From positions 1-32,806 of the forward strand of contig JAGNHB010000063.1 in the NCBI GenBank assembly GCA_018001935.1: 32,806 nucleotides of DNA. The letters are read 5' to 3'. Positions within the stretch are counted from its first letter, which is position 1. Each line of letters opens with the position of its first letter. The translations under genes and the position numbers were made by a program. A model generated the notes under the pieces. It was not told the origin of the DNA, did no database searches, and worked only from the letters and a program-made list of their open reading frames with translations. The DNA comes from Acidobacteriota bacterium (GTDB taxonomy: Bacteria > Acidobacteriota > JAAYUB01). Shown piece after piece: positions 6,496-14,659 of the stretch.

Positions 6496-7656
6496 TCATC
6501 CCTCGTCGCTCACCGGCAGGGTGAGGGTGAGCAGGGTGCCGCACCCCGGGCCCCCGCCGACCGTCAGGCGGCCGCCCAGGACCCGGACCCGTTCCCTCAT
6601 GGCGGTCAGCCCCAGGCCGCGGCGCCCCGGGGCCTTCGCCGCCACGGCCCGGGGGTCGAAGCCCACCCCGTCGTCGGCGATGCGCACCACCATGCCACCC
6701 CGGGTGCGGCGGACCCCGAACCGCACGTTGCGGGCCTCCGCGTGGCGGGCGATGTTGGTGAAGGCCTCCTGGAGGACGCGGTAAACCAGGATCCGGGCTT
6801 CGGGGGAGGTGAAGCCGTCCAGAACGGCGGGGTCGCTCTCCAGGACGACGTGGAAGTGGGGCGCGAACTCCTCCACCAGGTTCCGGACGGCGGCGGAGAG
6901 CCCGAGGTCCTCGAGGGCGGGCGGCGAGAGGTCCATGGAGAGCCTCCGCACCCGCTCGATGAGTTCGTCGGCATAGCCTATCATCTTCTCGCACTCCTCC
7001 CGGAGAAGCGGCTCTTCCGCCGGGAGCTTCCGGGCGATGGCGCGGACCCGGAGCTTGAGGACCGTCAGGGCCTGGCCCATCTCGTCGTGCAGCTCCACCG
7101 AAAGGCGGCGGCGCTCGGTTTCCTGCGCCCGCAGCAGGTGGTCCGACAGGCGGCGCAGGGCCCGCTCCGACTCCCGCAGGGCCGTCTCCGCCCGCTTGCG
7201 CTTCCGGACCTCCCGGGCCAGCGACCGGTTGGTCAGCTCCAGCTCCCGCGTCCGTTCCCTGACCCGGGTCTCGAGCCGGTCCCGGGCGTCGACCAGCTCG
7301 CGCTCCATCCGCTTCCGGTCGGTGATGTCGACGAAGAGGCTCTGCTTGGAAACGGTGTCCCCGTCGAGGCGCACCGGGGTGTTGATGACGTAGAACCAAA
7401 GGTTGTCCTTGGGGCTCTGGATCTCCCACCGCACGGTCTCCCCCGCGAAGACCCGCTCGTTGACGCACCAGGGGCAGACGGAGTCCCGGTTGTGGAGGAC
7501 CTCGTAGCAGAGCCTGCCCGTACCGTCGTAGCCGGTCCGCCGGATGAGGTTGTCGTTCATGTACTCCACGCGGTAGTCCCGGGAGCAGACGTAGATGTAG
7601 CCGTCGAAGCCTTCCAGGATGGCCTGGAACCGGGCCAGGCGGTCGGCGATGCTCAT
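6496..7656 (-). CDS. PAS-domain histidine kinase (HisKA_3/NarX-like)
   Basis: 386-residue sensor kinase. A PAS domain (about 8-112) starts FQAILEGFDGYIYVCS and contains VCPWCVNERVF with a CPWC pair at 61-64 plus C24 and C50. It is followed by a charged coiled coil (113-175), the HisKA_3 dimerisation helix with phospho-acceptor H190 in RRRLSVELHDEMGQAL, and a HATPase domain (EAFTNIARHAEA for the N box, DDGVGFDP and RGLGLTAMRERV for the G boxes). No membrane segment is present, so it probably senses a cytoplasmic cue; the cysteines suggest redox or a bound metal/cofactor. The ATG at 7656 overlaps the propeller gene's TGA by one base. It should phosphorylate the regulator encoded next. Confidence 0.92.
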   Translation of the reverse strand: MSIADRLARFQAILEGFDGYIYVCSRDYRVEYMNDNLIRRTGYDGTGRLCYEVLHNRDSVCPWCVNERVFAGETVRWEIQSPKDNLWFYVINTPVRLDGDTVSKQSLFVDITDRKRMERELVDARDRLETRVRERTRELELTNRSLAREVRKRKRAETALRESERALRRLSDHLLRAQETERRRLSVELHDEMGQALTVLKLRVRAIARKLPAEEPLLREECEKMIGYADELIERVRRLSMDLSPPALEDLGLSAAVRNLVEEFAPHFHVVLESDPAVLDGFTSPEARILVYRVLQEAFTNIARHAEARNVRFGVRRTRGGMVVRIADDGVGFDPRAVAAKAPGRRGLGLTAMRERVRVLGGRLTVGGGPGCGTLLTLTLPVSDEG

Positions 7657-10600
7657 CAGTACCCTTCCAGCCCCGGGTAGCAGCCGATTTTCGCCCCGTC
7701 GGCAGCCGCGGTGAAAACGTCCCCCGACAGCTGCCCCTCCGCTTCCACCGCGATCCAGGCAACCTGGGCGTAGGTCCCCGGGAACAGGGCCGCCACGTCG
7801 AAACTCATGGAATACCCGGCGGAGATGCTGGAGGGGTGCGTTCCCCGGAGCACCCCGTCGGAACCGTAGGCCTTCAGGGTGAAGGGCAACGACAAGCCCG
7901 TGCGGTTGACGAGCTTGACCACGCTGCCGTAGCCGCCCCCGGCACGGATCACCGGGAAGACCAGGCGATTGGAACCCGTGGAGGCGGCCGGGAGGCCGTC
8001 GAAGCGGAAGCTGCCGCCCCGCGAGACGAAGAGCTCGAAGCCGGTCAGCGGTTGGGCCGAGGAGATCTTCAGGTAGGAGGAGCCGGCGACCGGGACCCCG
8101 ACGAAGAGCCCCCAGACCTCGCGGGTGATCTGCTGGAGCGGTTCCACCGGCCACTCGGCCAGCTGAAGGGTCTGCCCCTCCGCGCCGTGGACGGTCACCT
8201 GCGCCTTGGCCGCGCTCCCCCCGAGGCAGGAGAAGGTGATGCCGGTGAAGTAGTCGGCGTTGGCGGGGACCTCGCTGAACACCAGTTCGTAACTGCCAGG
8301 CAGGGAGGCCGGGGACGGCTCGGGGGCCCCGTTCTTCGCCAGGGCGATCCCCTGGGAGAAGGCCGGCAGGCCGGCGAAACCCATCTCCCCCCACTTCCCG
8401 AACAGTTCGAACCCGATGAGGGGCTGGCTGGAAGCGACCCGGACGAAGCGGATCTGCAGGGGGTCCGTGACGGTGGGGAACACCTGTTCCACCAGGCGGA
8501 CGTACTTCCCGCCCTCGGGGACGCTCTCCACGTGCGTGCCCAGCAGGTTCCCGTTCTCGTTGTAGGCGTCCAGGGTGACCTGGGCCGTGTTGTTGCCGAC
8601 GTTGATGAGGGTGATCCCGGTGAAGTAGGCGTTGGCGACCCCCGGCTGCGTGTAGACGTAGGGGAATACCAGGCTCGGGGAGGAGACCGCCGTCATGGGC
8701 AGGGTGATCAGGGACTGGCCGTCCTGGGTGCCGAACTCGAGAAGCCCCTTCAGCGGGGAAGCGCTGGTGATCCGGACCCAGGTGTCCTGGGCGAGGGTGG
8801 AGGGGCTGAACCAGGACACGACGTCGAGGGAGGCGCTGCCCAGGGGCGGAAGGTGGTCGAGCGTCTTCGACTCCAGGGACACGCCGGCCGCATTGACCGC
8901 TTCGAAGGTGACGGGGTTGTCGGCGGCGCCGAGGTTGACGACGTTGATCCGGGTCCACCAGTCGAGGGTGCCGGCCATGTGGGCGCAGTAGATCTCGTTG
9001 AGGGGGGTGAGGGCGAAGACCCCGGTCCCCCAGGTGCCGGCCAGGAGGGTCCGCGCCACGCCGCCCGCGCACGCGAGCCCCCGGACGGCCTGGTCCTCGA
9101 GCCCCCGGTTGAAGGACGCCCAGGTCTGGCCGCCGTCGAGGCTCCGGTACACCCCGCGGGAGTACGTGCCGACGTAGACGATCCTCGGGTCGGCCGGGTC
9201 GAAGAGCACGTGGATGGGACTCTCGTTGTCCAGTTCCTTGCCCAGGTCGACCTTCACCCAGTTGTCGCCGCTGTTGACGGAGCGGTAGAGCCCTCCCTCG
9301 GTCCCGGCGTAGAGGGTGGTGGGGGTCGTCGGGTGGACGGCGATGGAGCGGACGTTGCTCGGGTCGAACCCCGCCGAGATCTCCGTCCAGTTCGCCCCGC
9401 CGTCGGGGCTCCGGTACAGGGTGCCCCCGCCGGCGTAGAGCACCTGGGGGTCGGTGGGGTCGACGGCCAGGGTGTAGATGGCGGCATGGTCGATCCCCTG
9501 GTTGACCGGGACCCAGGACGCCCCGCTGTTGGCGGACGTGTAGACCCCGGCCGCCGTGCTCCCCGCGTACAGGCGCTGGGCGTTTACCGGGTCGGCCACG
9601 ATGCAGGTCAGGCTCCCCACGGGGCCCACGTTGACGGGTGCGGACCAGGTCGCCCCCCCGTTCGTGGTGCCGTAGAAGGAACTCCCCGCGACGGCGAAGG
9701 CGGTCGTGGGGCTCTCCGGCCGGAAAGCCAGCCCGTAGGCCATGCCGTCGAAGACGGTCCGCTCCCAGCTCTCGCCCGCGTCGTCCGTCCGGTAGATGCT
9801 GAAGTTGGCCGAGGCGTAGGCGACGGGGGTCGCGGGGTGGGCCGTCAGGGACAGGACCGCCGCGTTGCGGAGGCCGTTGTTGACGGGTTGCCAGGTCTGG
9901 GCCCCGTCGATGCTCCGGTACAGGCCGTGGGACACCGTGCCGGCGTAGAGGGTGTTCGGGAGGAACGGGTGCGCGAGGATGCGGTAAACGAACGCCGTCG
10001 GCAGCCCGAAGTTGGCGCTGGTCCAGGTCGTGCCGCCGTTGACGGTCTTGAGCACCCCGTGACTCTCGGTGCCCACGAAGAACTTGTCCGGCGTGAAGGG
10101 GTCCGCGGTCATGCTCTGGATGTTGCTGGACACCTGGGCCGCCTGCACCCAGTTGCCCCCGCCGTCCACCGACTTGTACACGAAGGGGCCCGAGGTGGCG
10201 TAGAGCGTCTGCGGGGCGGCGGGGTCCACCACCAGCGTGCCGATGGGCCCGTCCGGAATCCCGGTGCTCGCGGGGACCCAGGTCACCCCGGCGTCGACGG
10301 ACTTGAAGACCTTGTCCGACATGGTCCCCGCGTAGATCGCCACCGGGGCGCTCGGGGTCACCGCGAGGCACTGGACGAACTTGCCCTGGAGGGCCGTGCC
10401 GGTCTGTGCCCAGTTCTCCCCGCGGTTGGTCGTCTTGAACACGCCGTTGAAGGTGGCCACGTAGACGACGCCCGGCGTCACGAAGTCGTACGCCATGTCC
10501 CAGATGTTCAGGGAGGTGAGCCCGTTGTTCCGGGCGTACCAGGAGACGCCGTCGTCGGTGGTCTTCATGACGCCGAACCCGTTCGTCCCCGCCAGGAGGT

Positions 10601-10859
10601 TGCGCTGGAGGTGCGGGTCCACGGCGATGTGGCCCGGCATCCTGCCGCTGAGCACCGAATACCAGGAGTCCCCGGCGCTGGTGCTGCGGTACAGGCCGTT
10701 GGAACTGGTCCAGGCGTAGACCGCCCCCGTCATGTAGTCCACGGCCAGGGACCCGATCATCCCCCCCTCCGGGAAGCGGGTCGTCCACATGTTGTCCCCG
10801 GCGGGCGCCGGGCAAAGGCAGGCGGACAGAGCCGCCAGGATCAAGAGCGTGCGTTTCAT
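7656..10859 (-). CDS. Large secreted Asp-box (BNR) beta-propeller protein
   Basis: 1,067-residue exported protein. The N-terminus (MKRTLLILAALSACLCPAPA) is a signal peptide; LSAC fits a lipobox, so it may be a lipoprotein anchored at C14, although cleavage after the later alanines is also possible. Residues about 30-610 carry 13 Asp-box turns of the S/T-x-D-x-G-x-x-W type (TTDDGVSW, SVDGGGNW, SPDGGANW, SLDGGQTW and others), as in sortilin/Ycf48-like propellers, probably two stacked propellers. From about 620 to the end are four beta-sandwich-like modules with FTGITLINVG, QPLIGFELFG and related phrases, a layout I know from Acidobacteria-type proteins. It overlaps the permease stop by ATGA and the kinase start by one base. 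A ligand-binding or surface role is likely; an enzyme activity is not indicated. Confidence 0.85.
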   Translation of the reverse strand: MKRTLLILAALSACLCPAPAGDNMWTTRFPEGGMIGSLAVDYMTGAVYAWTSSNGLYRSTSAGDSWYSVLSGRMPGHIAVDPHLQRNLLAGTNGFGVMKTTDDGVSWYARNNGLTSLNIWDMAYDFVTPGVVYVATFNGVFKTTNRGENWAQTGTALQGKFVQCLAVTPSAPVAIYAGTMSDKVFKSVDAGVTWVPASTGIPDGPIGTLVVDPAAPQTLYATSGPFVYKSVDGGGNWVQAAQVSSNIQSMTADPFTPDKFFVGTESHGVLKTVNGGTTWTSANFGLPTAFVYRILAHPFLPNTLYAGTVSHGLYRSIDGAQTWQPVNNGLRNAAVLSLTAHPATPVAYASANFSIYRTDDAGESWERTVFDGMAYGLAFRPESPTTAFAVAGSSFYGTTNGGATWSAPVNVGPVGSLTCIVADPVNAQRLYAGSTAAGVYTSANSGASWVPVNQGIDHAAIYTLAVDPTDPQVLYAGGGTLYRSPDGGANWTEISAGFDPSNVRSIAVHPTTPTTLYAGTEGGLYRSVNSGDNWVKVDLGKELDNESPIHVLFDPADPRIVYVGTYSRGVYRSLDGGQTWASFNRGLEDQAVRGLACAGGVARTLLAGTWGTGVFALTPLNEIYCAHMAGTLDWWTRINVVNLGAADNPVTFEAVNAAGVSLESKTLDHLPPLGSASLDVVSWFSPSTLAQDTWVRITSASPLKGLLEFGTQDGQSLITLPMTAVSSPSLVFPYVYTQPGVANAYFTGITLINVGNNTAQVTLDAYNENGNLLGTHVESVPEGGKYVRLVEQVFPTVTDPLQIRFVRVASSQPLIGFELFGKWGEMGFAGLPAFSQGIALAKNGAPEPSPASLPGSYELVFSEVPANADYFTGITFSCLGGSAAKAQVTVHGAEGQTLQLAEWPVEPLQQITREVWGLFVGVPVAGSSYLKISSAQPLTGFELFVSRGGSFRFDGLPAASTGSNRLVFPVIRAGGGYGSVVKLVNRTGLSLPFTLKAYGSDGVLRGTHPSSISAGYSMSFDVAALFPGTYAQVAWIAVEAEGQLSGDVFTAAADGAKIGCYPGLEGY

Positions 10860-12133
10860 TCCATTCCCTCCTTGTCCAGGGTGTCGTTCAACCAACCCAG
10901 CTTTCCCAGCACGTGGAGGAGCAGGGCGATGGCGATCCCGGTGACGGCGGCCAGGGCCATCCCCTTCAGCTCCACCGTGCCGATCTCGATCTTCGCCCCG
11001 CTCACCCCGACGATGAAGACCACGGCCGCCATGACGAGGTTGGCGTTCCGGCCCAGGTCCACCCGCCGCTCCACGAGCACGCGAATGCCCGACGCGGCGA
11101 TGACGCCGAAGAGCAGCAGGCAGATCCCGCCCATCACGGGCACGGGGATGGTCCGGATGATGGCGGCGAACTTGCCCAGGAAGGACACGGCCACGGCGAT
11201 CAGGGCCGCCACCCGGATCACCCACACCGAGTAGACCCGGGTGATGGCCATGACCCCGATGTTCTCGCCGTAGGTGGTGTTGGGCGGGGCCCCGGTGAAG
11301 CCGGAGATCACGTTGCTGACCCCGTCCCCCAGCAGCGAGCGGTGGAGCCCGGGGTCTCGGACCAGGTCCTCCCCCGTGATGTTGCCGGTGACGATGAGGT
11401 GCCCCACGTGTTCCGCCAGGACCACCAGCATGGCCGGCGCAATGATGAGGATGGCCCCCGCGTCGAACACAGGGGCGTGGAAGTCGGGCAGCGTGAGCCA
11501 GGCGGCCTCGGCGACGGCGCGGTGGTCCACCATCCCCAGCGCGGCCGCGAGAGCGTACCCGGCGGACACGGCCGTCAGCACGGGGATCGCCCGGAAGCGC
11601 CCCCGCAGGGTGAGGGAGCCCACGATCCCGCAAATCAGGGTGAAACCCGCCACGAGCGGGGCGCGGTGATCGTGGCAGTCCCCCACCAGGCCGGACATGG
11701 AGGCCGCCGCGGGGGCCAGTTCGAGGCCGATGACCGCCACCACCGCCCCCATCACGGGCGCGGGCATGACGATGTCAAGCCACCGCGTCCCCGCCCAGCG
11801 GATGACGAACGAAACCGCCACGAAGAAGAGCCCGAAGACGATGAAACCGCTCTGGGCGTGCGCGTAGCCCGACTTGGAGATGATGAGCAGGGTGGGCGCG
11901 ATAAAGGCGAAGCTGGAGCCCAGGTAGGCCGGGATCCCGCCCCGGGTGAAGAAGGAATAGACCAGGGTCCCGAGGCCGTTCATGAGGAGGGCGAGGCCGG
12001 GGTCCACCTTGAACATGAGCGGCACCAGCACGGTGGCGCCGAACATCGCCATCAGGTGCTGCAGGCTGAGGGGAAGGGTGTGCAGAAGGGGAAGCGTCTC
12101 GCGGATGCCGACAATCCGGGGAGTCTGCGCCAT
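10856..12133 (-). CDS. uraA: NCS2 uracil/xanthine permease
   Basis: 425-residue membrane transporter of the nucleobase-cation symporter-2 family, which imports uracil or xanthine with protons. Family landmarks are the QHLMAMFGATVLVPL segment near the N-terminus, GGIPAYLGSSFAFIAP, IGLELAPAA, the AEHVGHL helix, and the NAT signature region GAPPNTTYGENIGVMAITRV. About 12-14 hydrophobic segments are visible, in line with family size. The ATG at 12133 was chosen because the family core starts soon after it (ETLPLLHTLPLSLQHL) and AAAGG precedes it. The residues before VVAV and the AEH motif resemble the uracil branch more than the xanthine branch, but the exact substrate is not certain. It is the first gene of a four-gene operon with a signalling pair. 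Confidence 0.9.
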   Translation of the reverse strand: MAQTPRIVGIRETLPLLHTLPLSLQHLMAMFGATVLVPLMFKVDPGLALLMNGLGTLVYSFFTRGGIPAYLGSSFAFIAPTLLIISKSGYAHAQSGFIVFGLFFVAVSFVIRWAGTRWLDIVMPAPVMGAVVAVIGLELAPAAASMSGLVGDCHDHRAPLVAGFTLICGIVGSLTLRGRFRAIPVLTAVSAGYALAAALGMVDHRAVAEAAWLTLPDFHAPVFDAGAILIIAPAMLVVLAEHVGHLIVTGNITGEDLVRDPGLHRSLLGDGVSNVISGFTGAPPNTTYGENIGVMAITRVYSVWVIRVAALIAVAVSFLGKFAAIIRTIPVPVMGGICLLLFGVIAASGIRVLVERRVDLGRNANLVMAAVVFIVGVSGAKIEIGTVELKGMALAAVTGIAIALLLHVLGKLGWLNDTLDKEGME

Positions 12134-12165
12134 GGAGAGACCTTTCGGAAAAATTTGGATCCCCC

Positions 12166-12262
12166 CGCGCGCTTTTGCGGCGCGCGACGGCTCTGGCGTC
12201 ACACCGGGGGCGGTCAGAGCAGGATCCTGCCGCCAGTTTACGCCAAGCCGGGCAAATGTCAA
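12166..12262 (-). promoter_or_regulatory. Promoter and structured leader of the uraA operon
   Basis: On the minus strand TTGACA (12257-12262) and TAAACT (12235-12240) are spaced by 16 bp, giving a start near 12228 and a leader of about 95 nt. The leader contains a 7-bp GC hairpin with arms CGCGCGC (12166-12172 and 12180-12186) and a 7-nt loop, 33 nt before the ATG. A long structured leader before a nucleobase permease fits attenuation or protein-binding control. I do not recognise a known riboswitch class. Confidence 0.6.
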
Positions 12263-12290
12263 GCCGGAGAGAGGACCGGGGCCGCGGGTG

Positions 12291-12944
12291 TCACCCGTCG
12301 CGGCGGACGTAGATCTCTTCCGCCACCGACTGCTCGATGGCCACCTGGGTCTCCTCGACCTTCACCACCACGGCCGGGGACCGCTGGACGAGGGTGACCG
12401 CCGTCCCCGGGTGGATGCCGAACGAATAGAGCTTCTTGATCCGGTTGTAGTTGCGGGAGGAGATGTAGGAAACCACCGCCGGTTCGCCCACCTTGATCTG
12501 GGGGAGGGGCGCCACGATGGCTTCCACGGAGTTCCGGGCCTGCCGGCAGCACTCGCCCTCGGGGATGGGCAGCCCGTGGGGGCACTGGGAGGGGTGCCCG
12601 AGGAGGGTGCAGATGGAATCCACGATGCCCGGCGTCAGGGTGTGCTCGAAGGTGCAGGCCTCGTCCTCCGAGGACTCCTCCTCCAGGTTCAGGACGTCCT
12701 TCAGCAGCCGCTCCGCCAGGCGGTGGCGTCGGATGACGCCGCGGGCGGCCTCCTCCCCCTCCGCCGTCAGCACGAGGTCATCCCCCTCCAGCCGGATCAG
12801 TTTCTCCTCCAGCAGGGGGCGAAGGCGGGCCTCCTCGAAATATCCCGGGTCCTTGCCCTTCAGGGCGGTCAGGGTCCGAATCCCTTCCTCCCGGCAGGTC
12901 CATACCGCTTCCAGGATCTCGTCTCGGATGTTGTGGTCTTGCAT
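12291..12944 (-). CDS. DtxR/MntR-family metal-dependent regulator with FeoA-like C-terminus
   Basis: 217-residue regulator. Residues 1-60 form a winged-helix-like DNA-binding region, less canonical than usual (ILEAVWTCREEGIRTL, then LRPLLEEKLIRLEGDDLVLTAEG). The dimerisation/metal domain follows (EEAARGVIRRHRLAERLL, then EACTFEHTLTPGIVDSICTLLGHP, split here at CTFEH). Candidate ligands are C/E/H of ACTFEH, plus C-P-H-G and the CC pair in EGECCRQA. The last ~70 residues look like a FeoA/SH3 domain (IKVGEPAVVSYIS...SFGIHPGTAVTL). A clear AAGGAG stands 6 nt before the ATG at 12944, flanked by two ATCGAT sites. It probably represses metal-uptake or homeostasis genes; none adjoin it, so its regulon is elsewhere. 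The extra cysteines are unusual compared with classical MntR. Confidence 0.88.
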   Translation of the reverse strand: MQDHNIRDEILEAVWTCREEGIRTLTALKGKDPGYFEEARLRPLLEEKLIRLEGDDLVLTAEGEEAARGVIRRHRLAERLLKDVLNLEEESSEDEACTFEHTLTPGIVDSICTLLGHPSQCPHGLPIPEGECCRQARNSVEAIVAPLPQIKVGEPAVVSYISSRNYNRIKKLYSFGIHPGTAVTLVQRSPAVVVKVEETQVAIEQSVAEEIYVRRDG

Positions 12945-13043
12945 CGATTCTCCTTCTCGGATCGATTACCCCCGAGGGGACGTCGGGCCGGGCCGGGCCG
13001 TGGGGACCTGGGCCCGGGCCGGGACGGCCCGTGGGAGGGGGGG

Positions 13044-13904
13044 TCAGTTCACGCTCCCGGTGTCTTCCTTCCGGCAGCTCAACATGAAGCGCAGGAGCGT
13101 GTCCCAGCCGCCGTCGGGAACGACCACGTGGAACAGCCGGCGGTCGGCCTCCGCCGGGGCCATCCCCACGCTCAGGCCGCCCATGGAATCGGCCAGTTCG
13201 CAGAGCCGTTCCTCGTCCGCCCCGTGCCCGATCACCAGCGGGGCGGCCACGTGCATCCCGGACACGGCCCCCTCGAACAGGCTCAGCTTGTCCGGGGCCC
13301 CGGACCGGATCGGCCGGGCGAGGCCCGCGAAGCGGTCCCGCTCCCAGAGCACCCGGTTGGCCGCGGCGAAGTGCAGCAGGACCTCCTTGCCGGTTTCCTT
13401 CCGGACCACTCCCGGGAACCGGTCGAGCACGATGTCCAGCCCCAGGCTGACGATCCCCGTGGGGACCCGCTCGGCCAGGTACCGCACGCACAGGGCCGCC
13501 CCCGGCCGGAGGCCCCGCCAGGCCGAGCCCAGGGCGCGTTCCATCACGGTGCGGGGGACCCCCCGGCAGGCGTCGGTGAAGAGTTCCTGCATCCGGGCGT
13601 TCTTCATCGGGGCGGGGATCGGGGCGCCCCGCAGCCAGGAGAGGAGGACCCCCGCCCGGACCAGCCGGAAGAGGGGGCCCAGGCGCCCCGGGTGCAGGAG
13701 GGCGGTGCAGGCGAGGAGCCGGGCCGTCTCCCGGGCCAGGTTCACCTGGGTGAACCCCGCGACCAGGCACTCGTCCACGTCCAGGACCGCCACGTCGGCC
13801 AGCTCGAAGCGGACCCGGATCTCCTCCTCGCCGACCCGGGAAAGGACCCCGGGCACGACTTCCTCGTAAGCGACGGGGGACGTCAGGAGTTGGGCATCGG
13901 CCAC
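13044..13904 (-). CDS. HAD-superfamily (SerB-like) protein with altered motif IV
   Basis: 286-residue protein starting with GTG. HAD motif I is DVDECLV (nucleophile and acid/base aspartates) at about 42-48. A helical cap region follows, then VSLGLDI (motif II, serine), KLSLFEGAVSG (possible motif III lysine), and IGHGADEERLCELADSMGG in the place of motif IV. The family norm there is GDGxND or GDxxxD, so the first acidic residue is replaced by His and only one aspartate is kept. Metal binding may be weakened, and activity is uncertain. Its start overlaps the phosphopantetheinyl transferase by 22 nt, as last gene of the operon. The substrate cannot be named; lipid or sugar phosphates fit the context. 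Confidence 0.7.
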   Translation of the reverse strand: MADAQLLTSPVAYEEVVPGVLSRVGEEEIRVRFELADVAVLDVDECLVAGFTQVNLARETARLLACTALLHPGRLGPLFRLVRAGVLLSWLRGAPIPAPMKNARMQELFTDACRGVPRTVMERALGSAWRGLRPGAALCVRYLAERVPTGIVSLGLDIVLDRFPGVVRKETGKEVLLHFAAANRVLWERDRFAGLARPIRSGAPDKLSLFEGAVSGMHVAAPLVIGHGADEERLCELADSMGGLSVGMAPAEADRRLFHVVVPDGGWDTLLRFMLSCRKEDTGSVN

Positions 13905-14659
13905 GGCCGGACCCTCCCGGTATTATTCCACGCCAGGCAGCGAACGGTGCGGACCTCGGGAGGGACCGCGGCCGCGGCCCGGAACCCTTCGACGGACGGC
14001 AGATCGACCAGCCGGAAGTCGCCCCCCGAGGCCCCCCGCGGCGCCCCCTCCGGGAGGCGGACGCGGCCGGCGGTCACGTCCACCGACGGAAGGCACAGGA
14101 ACAGGCCGGCGCCCACCGCCTTGACGAAGGCCTCCTTGCGTGTCCAGATCCGGAAGAACGCGTCCACGCAGGCCTCGCCGGAGAGGCCCTCCAGCACCCG
14201 GACCTCCGCGGGGTGAAAGAAGCGGCGCCCGATCCCCCGCACGTCCACCGCCGGGTCGACGGCCTCGAGGTCCACCCCCGTCTCCCCATCCCGGCAGACG
14301 CCCACCAGGACCAGGTCGCCGGAGTGGGCCAGGTTGAAACGGAAAGGGGGCGCCTCCCCCGAAACCGGCGCGAGGCGGGGCTTGCCGTAGGTCCCCGTCT
14401 CGAAGGAGAGTTCCCCGGGCGGGGAGCCCGCGTAACGCGACAGGACCCGCCGGAGCACGACGTGGGCGAAGCGGAAGCGCCGGGCGTGCACCGGGAAACG
14501 GAACCGCGCGGCCCGGGCCCTCTCGTCCTCCGAGAGGACGCCGCCCCCGTCGTCAGGTGGCGCCGGCTCCCCTTCGCCGTCCGCCAGCCAGAGGTGCACC
14601 TCGCCCGGCCGGAGGCGGTCCGGGGTCTGGGGTTCGGGGTGAGACGGGCTCGCGGCCAT
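13883..14659 (-). CDS. Sfp-type 4'-phosphopantetheinyl transferase
   Basis: 258-residue enzyme that transfers the phosphopantetheine arm from CoA to a serine on acyl-, peptidyl- or aryl-carrier proteins. Family motifs are visible: FNLAHSGDLVLVGV (P1-P2-like), TGVDLEAVD with the Mg-binding acids, RFFHPAEVRVL, and the signature WTRKEAFVKAVGAGL. The length fits Sfp/HetI-type enzymes, not short AcpS. The N-terminus has a polar, proline-rich start before EVHLWLADGE. The ATG at 14659 overlaps the ABC permease TGA by one base. No carrier protein or synthase is in the window, so its partner lies elsewhere. Confidence 0.9.
   Translation of the reverse strand: MAASPSHPEPQTPDRLRPGEVHLWLADGEGEPAPPDDGGGVLSEDERARAARFRFPVHARRFRFAHVVLRRVLSRYAGSPPGELSFETGTYGKPRLAPVSGEAPPFRFNLAHSGDLVLVGVCRDGETGVDLEAVDPAVDVRGIGRRFFHPAEVRVLEGLSGEACVDAFFRIWTRKEAFVKAVGAGLFLCLPSVDVTAGRVRLPEGAPRGASGGDFRLVDLPSVEGFRAAAAVPPEVRTVRCLAWNNTGRVRPWPMPNS

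Noticed and set aside
6496..10815. Single 1,439-codon minus-strand frame joining the kinase to upstream sequence
   Set aside because: The part before 7656 is a shifted, Arg/Pro-rich reading of the propeller gene. The kinase has its own ATG at the propeller stop.
7836..11234. 1,132-codon open frame opposite the propeller and permease genes
   Set aside because: Antisense shadow with biased composition and no domain; it spans two real genes.
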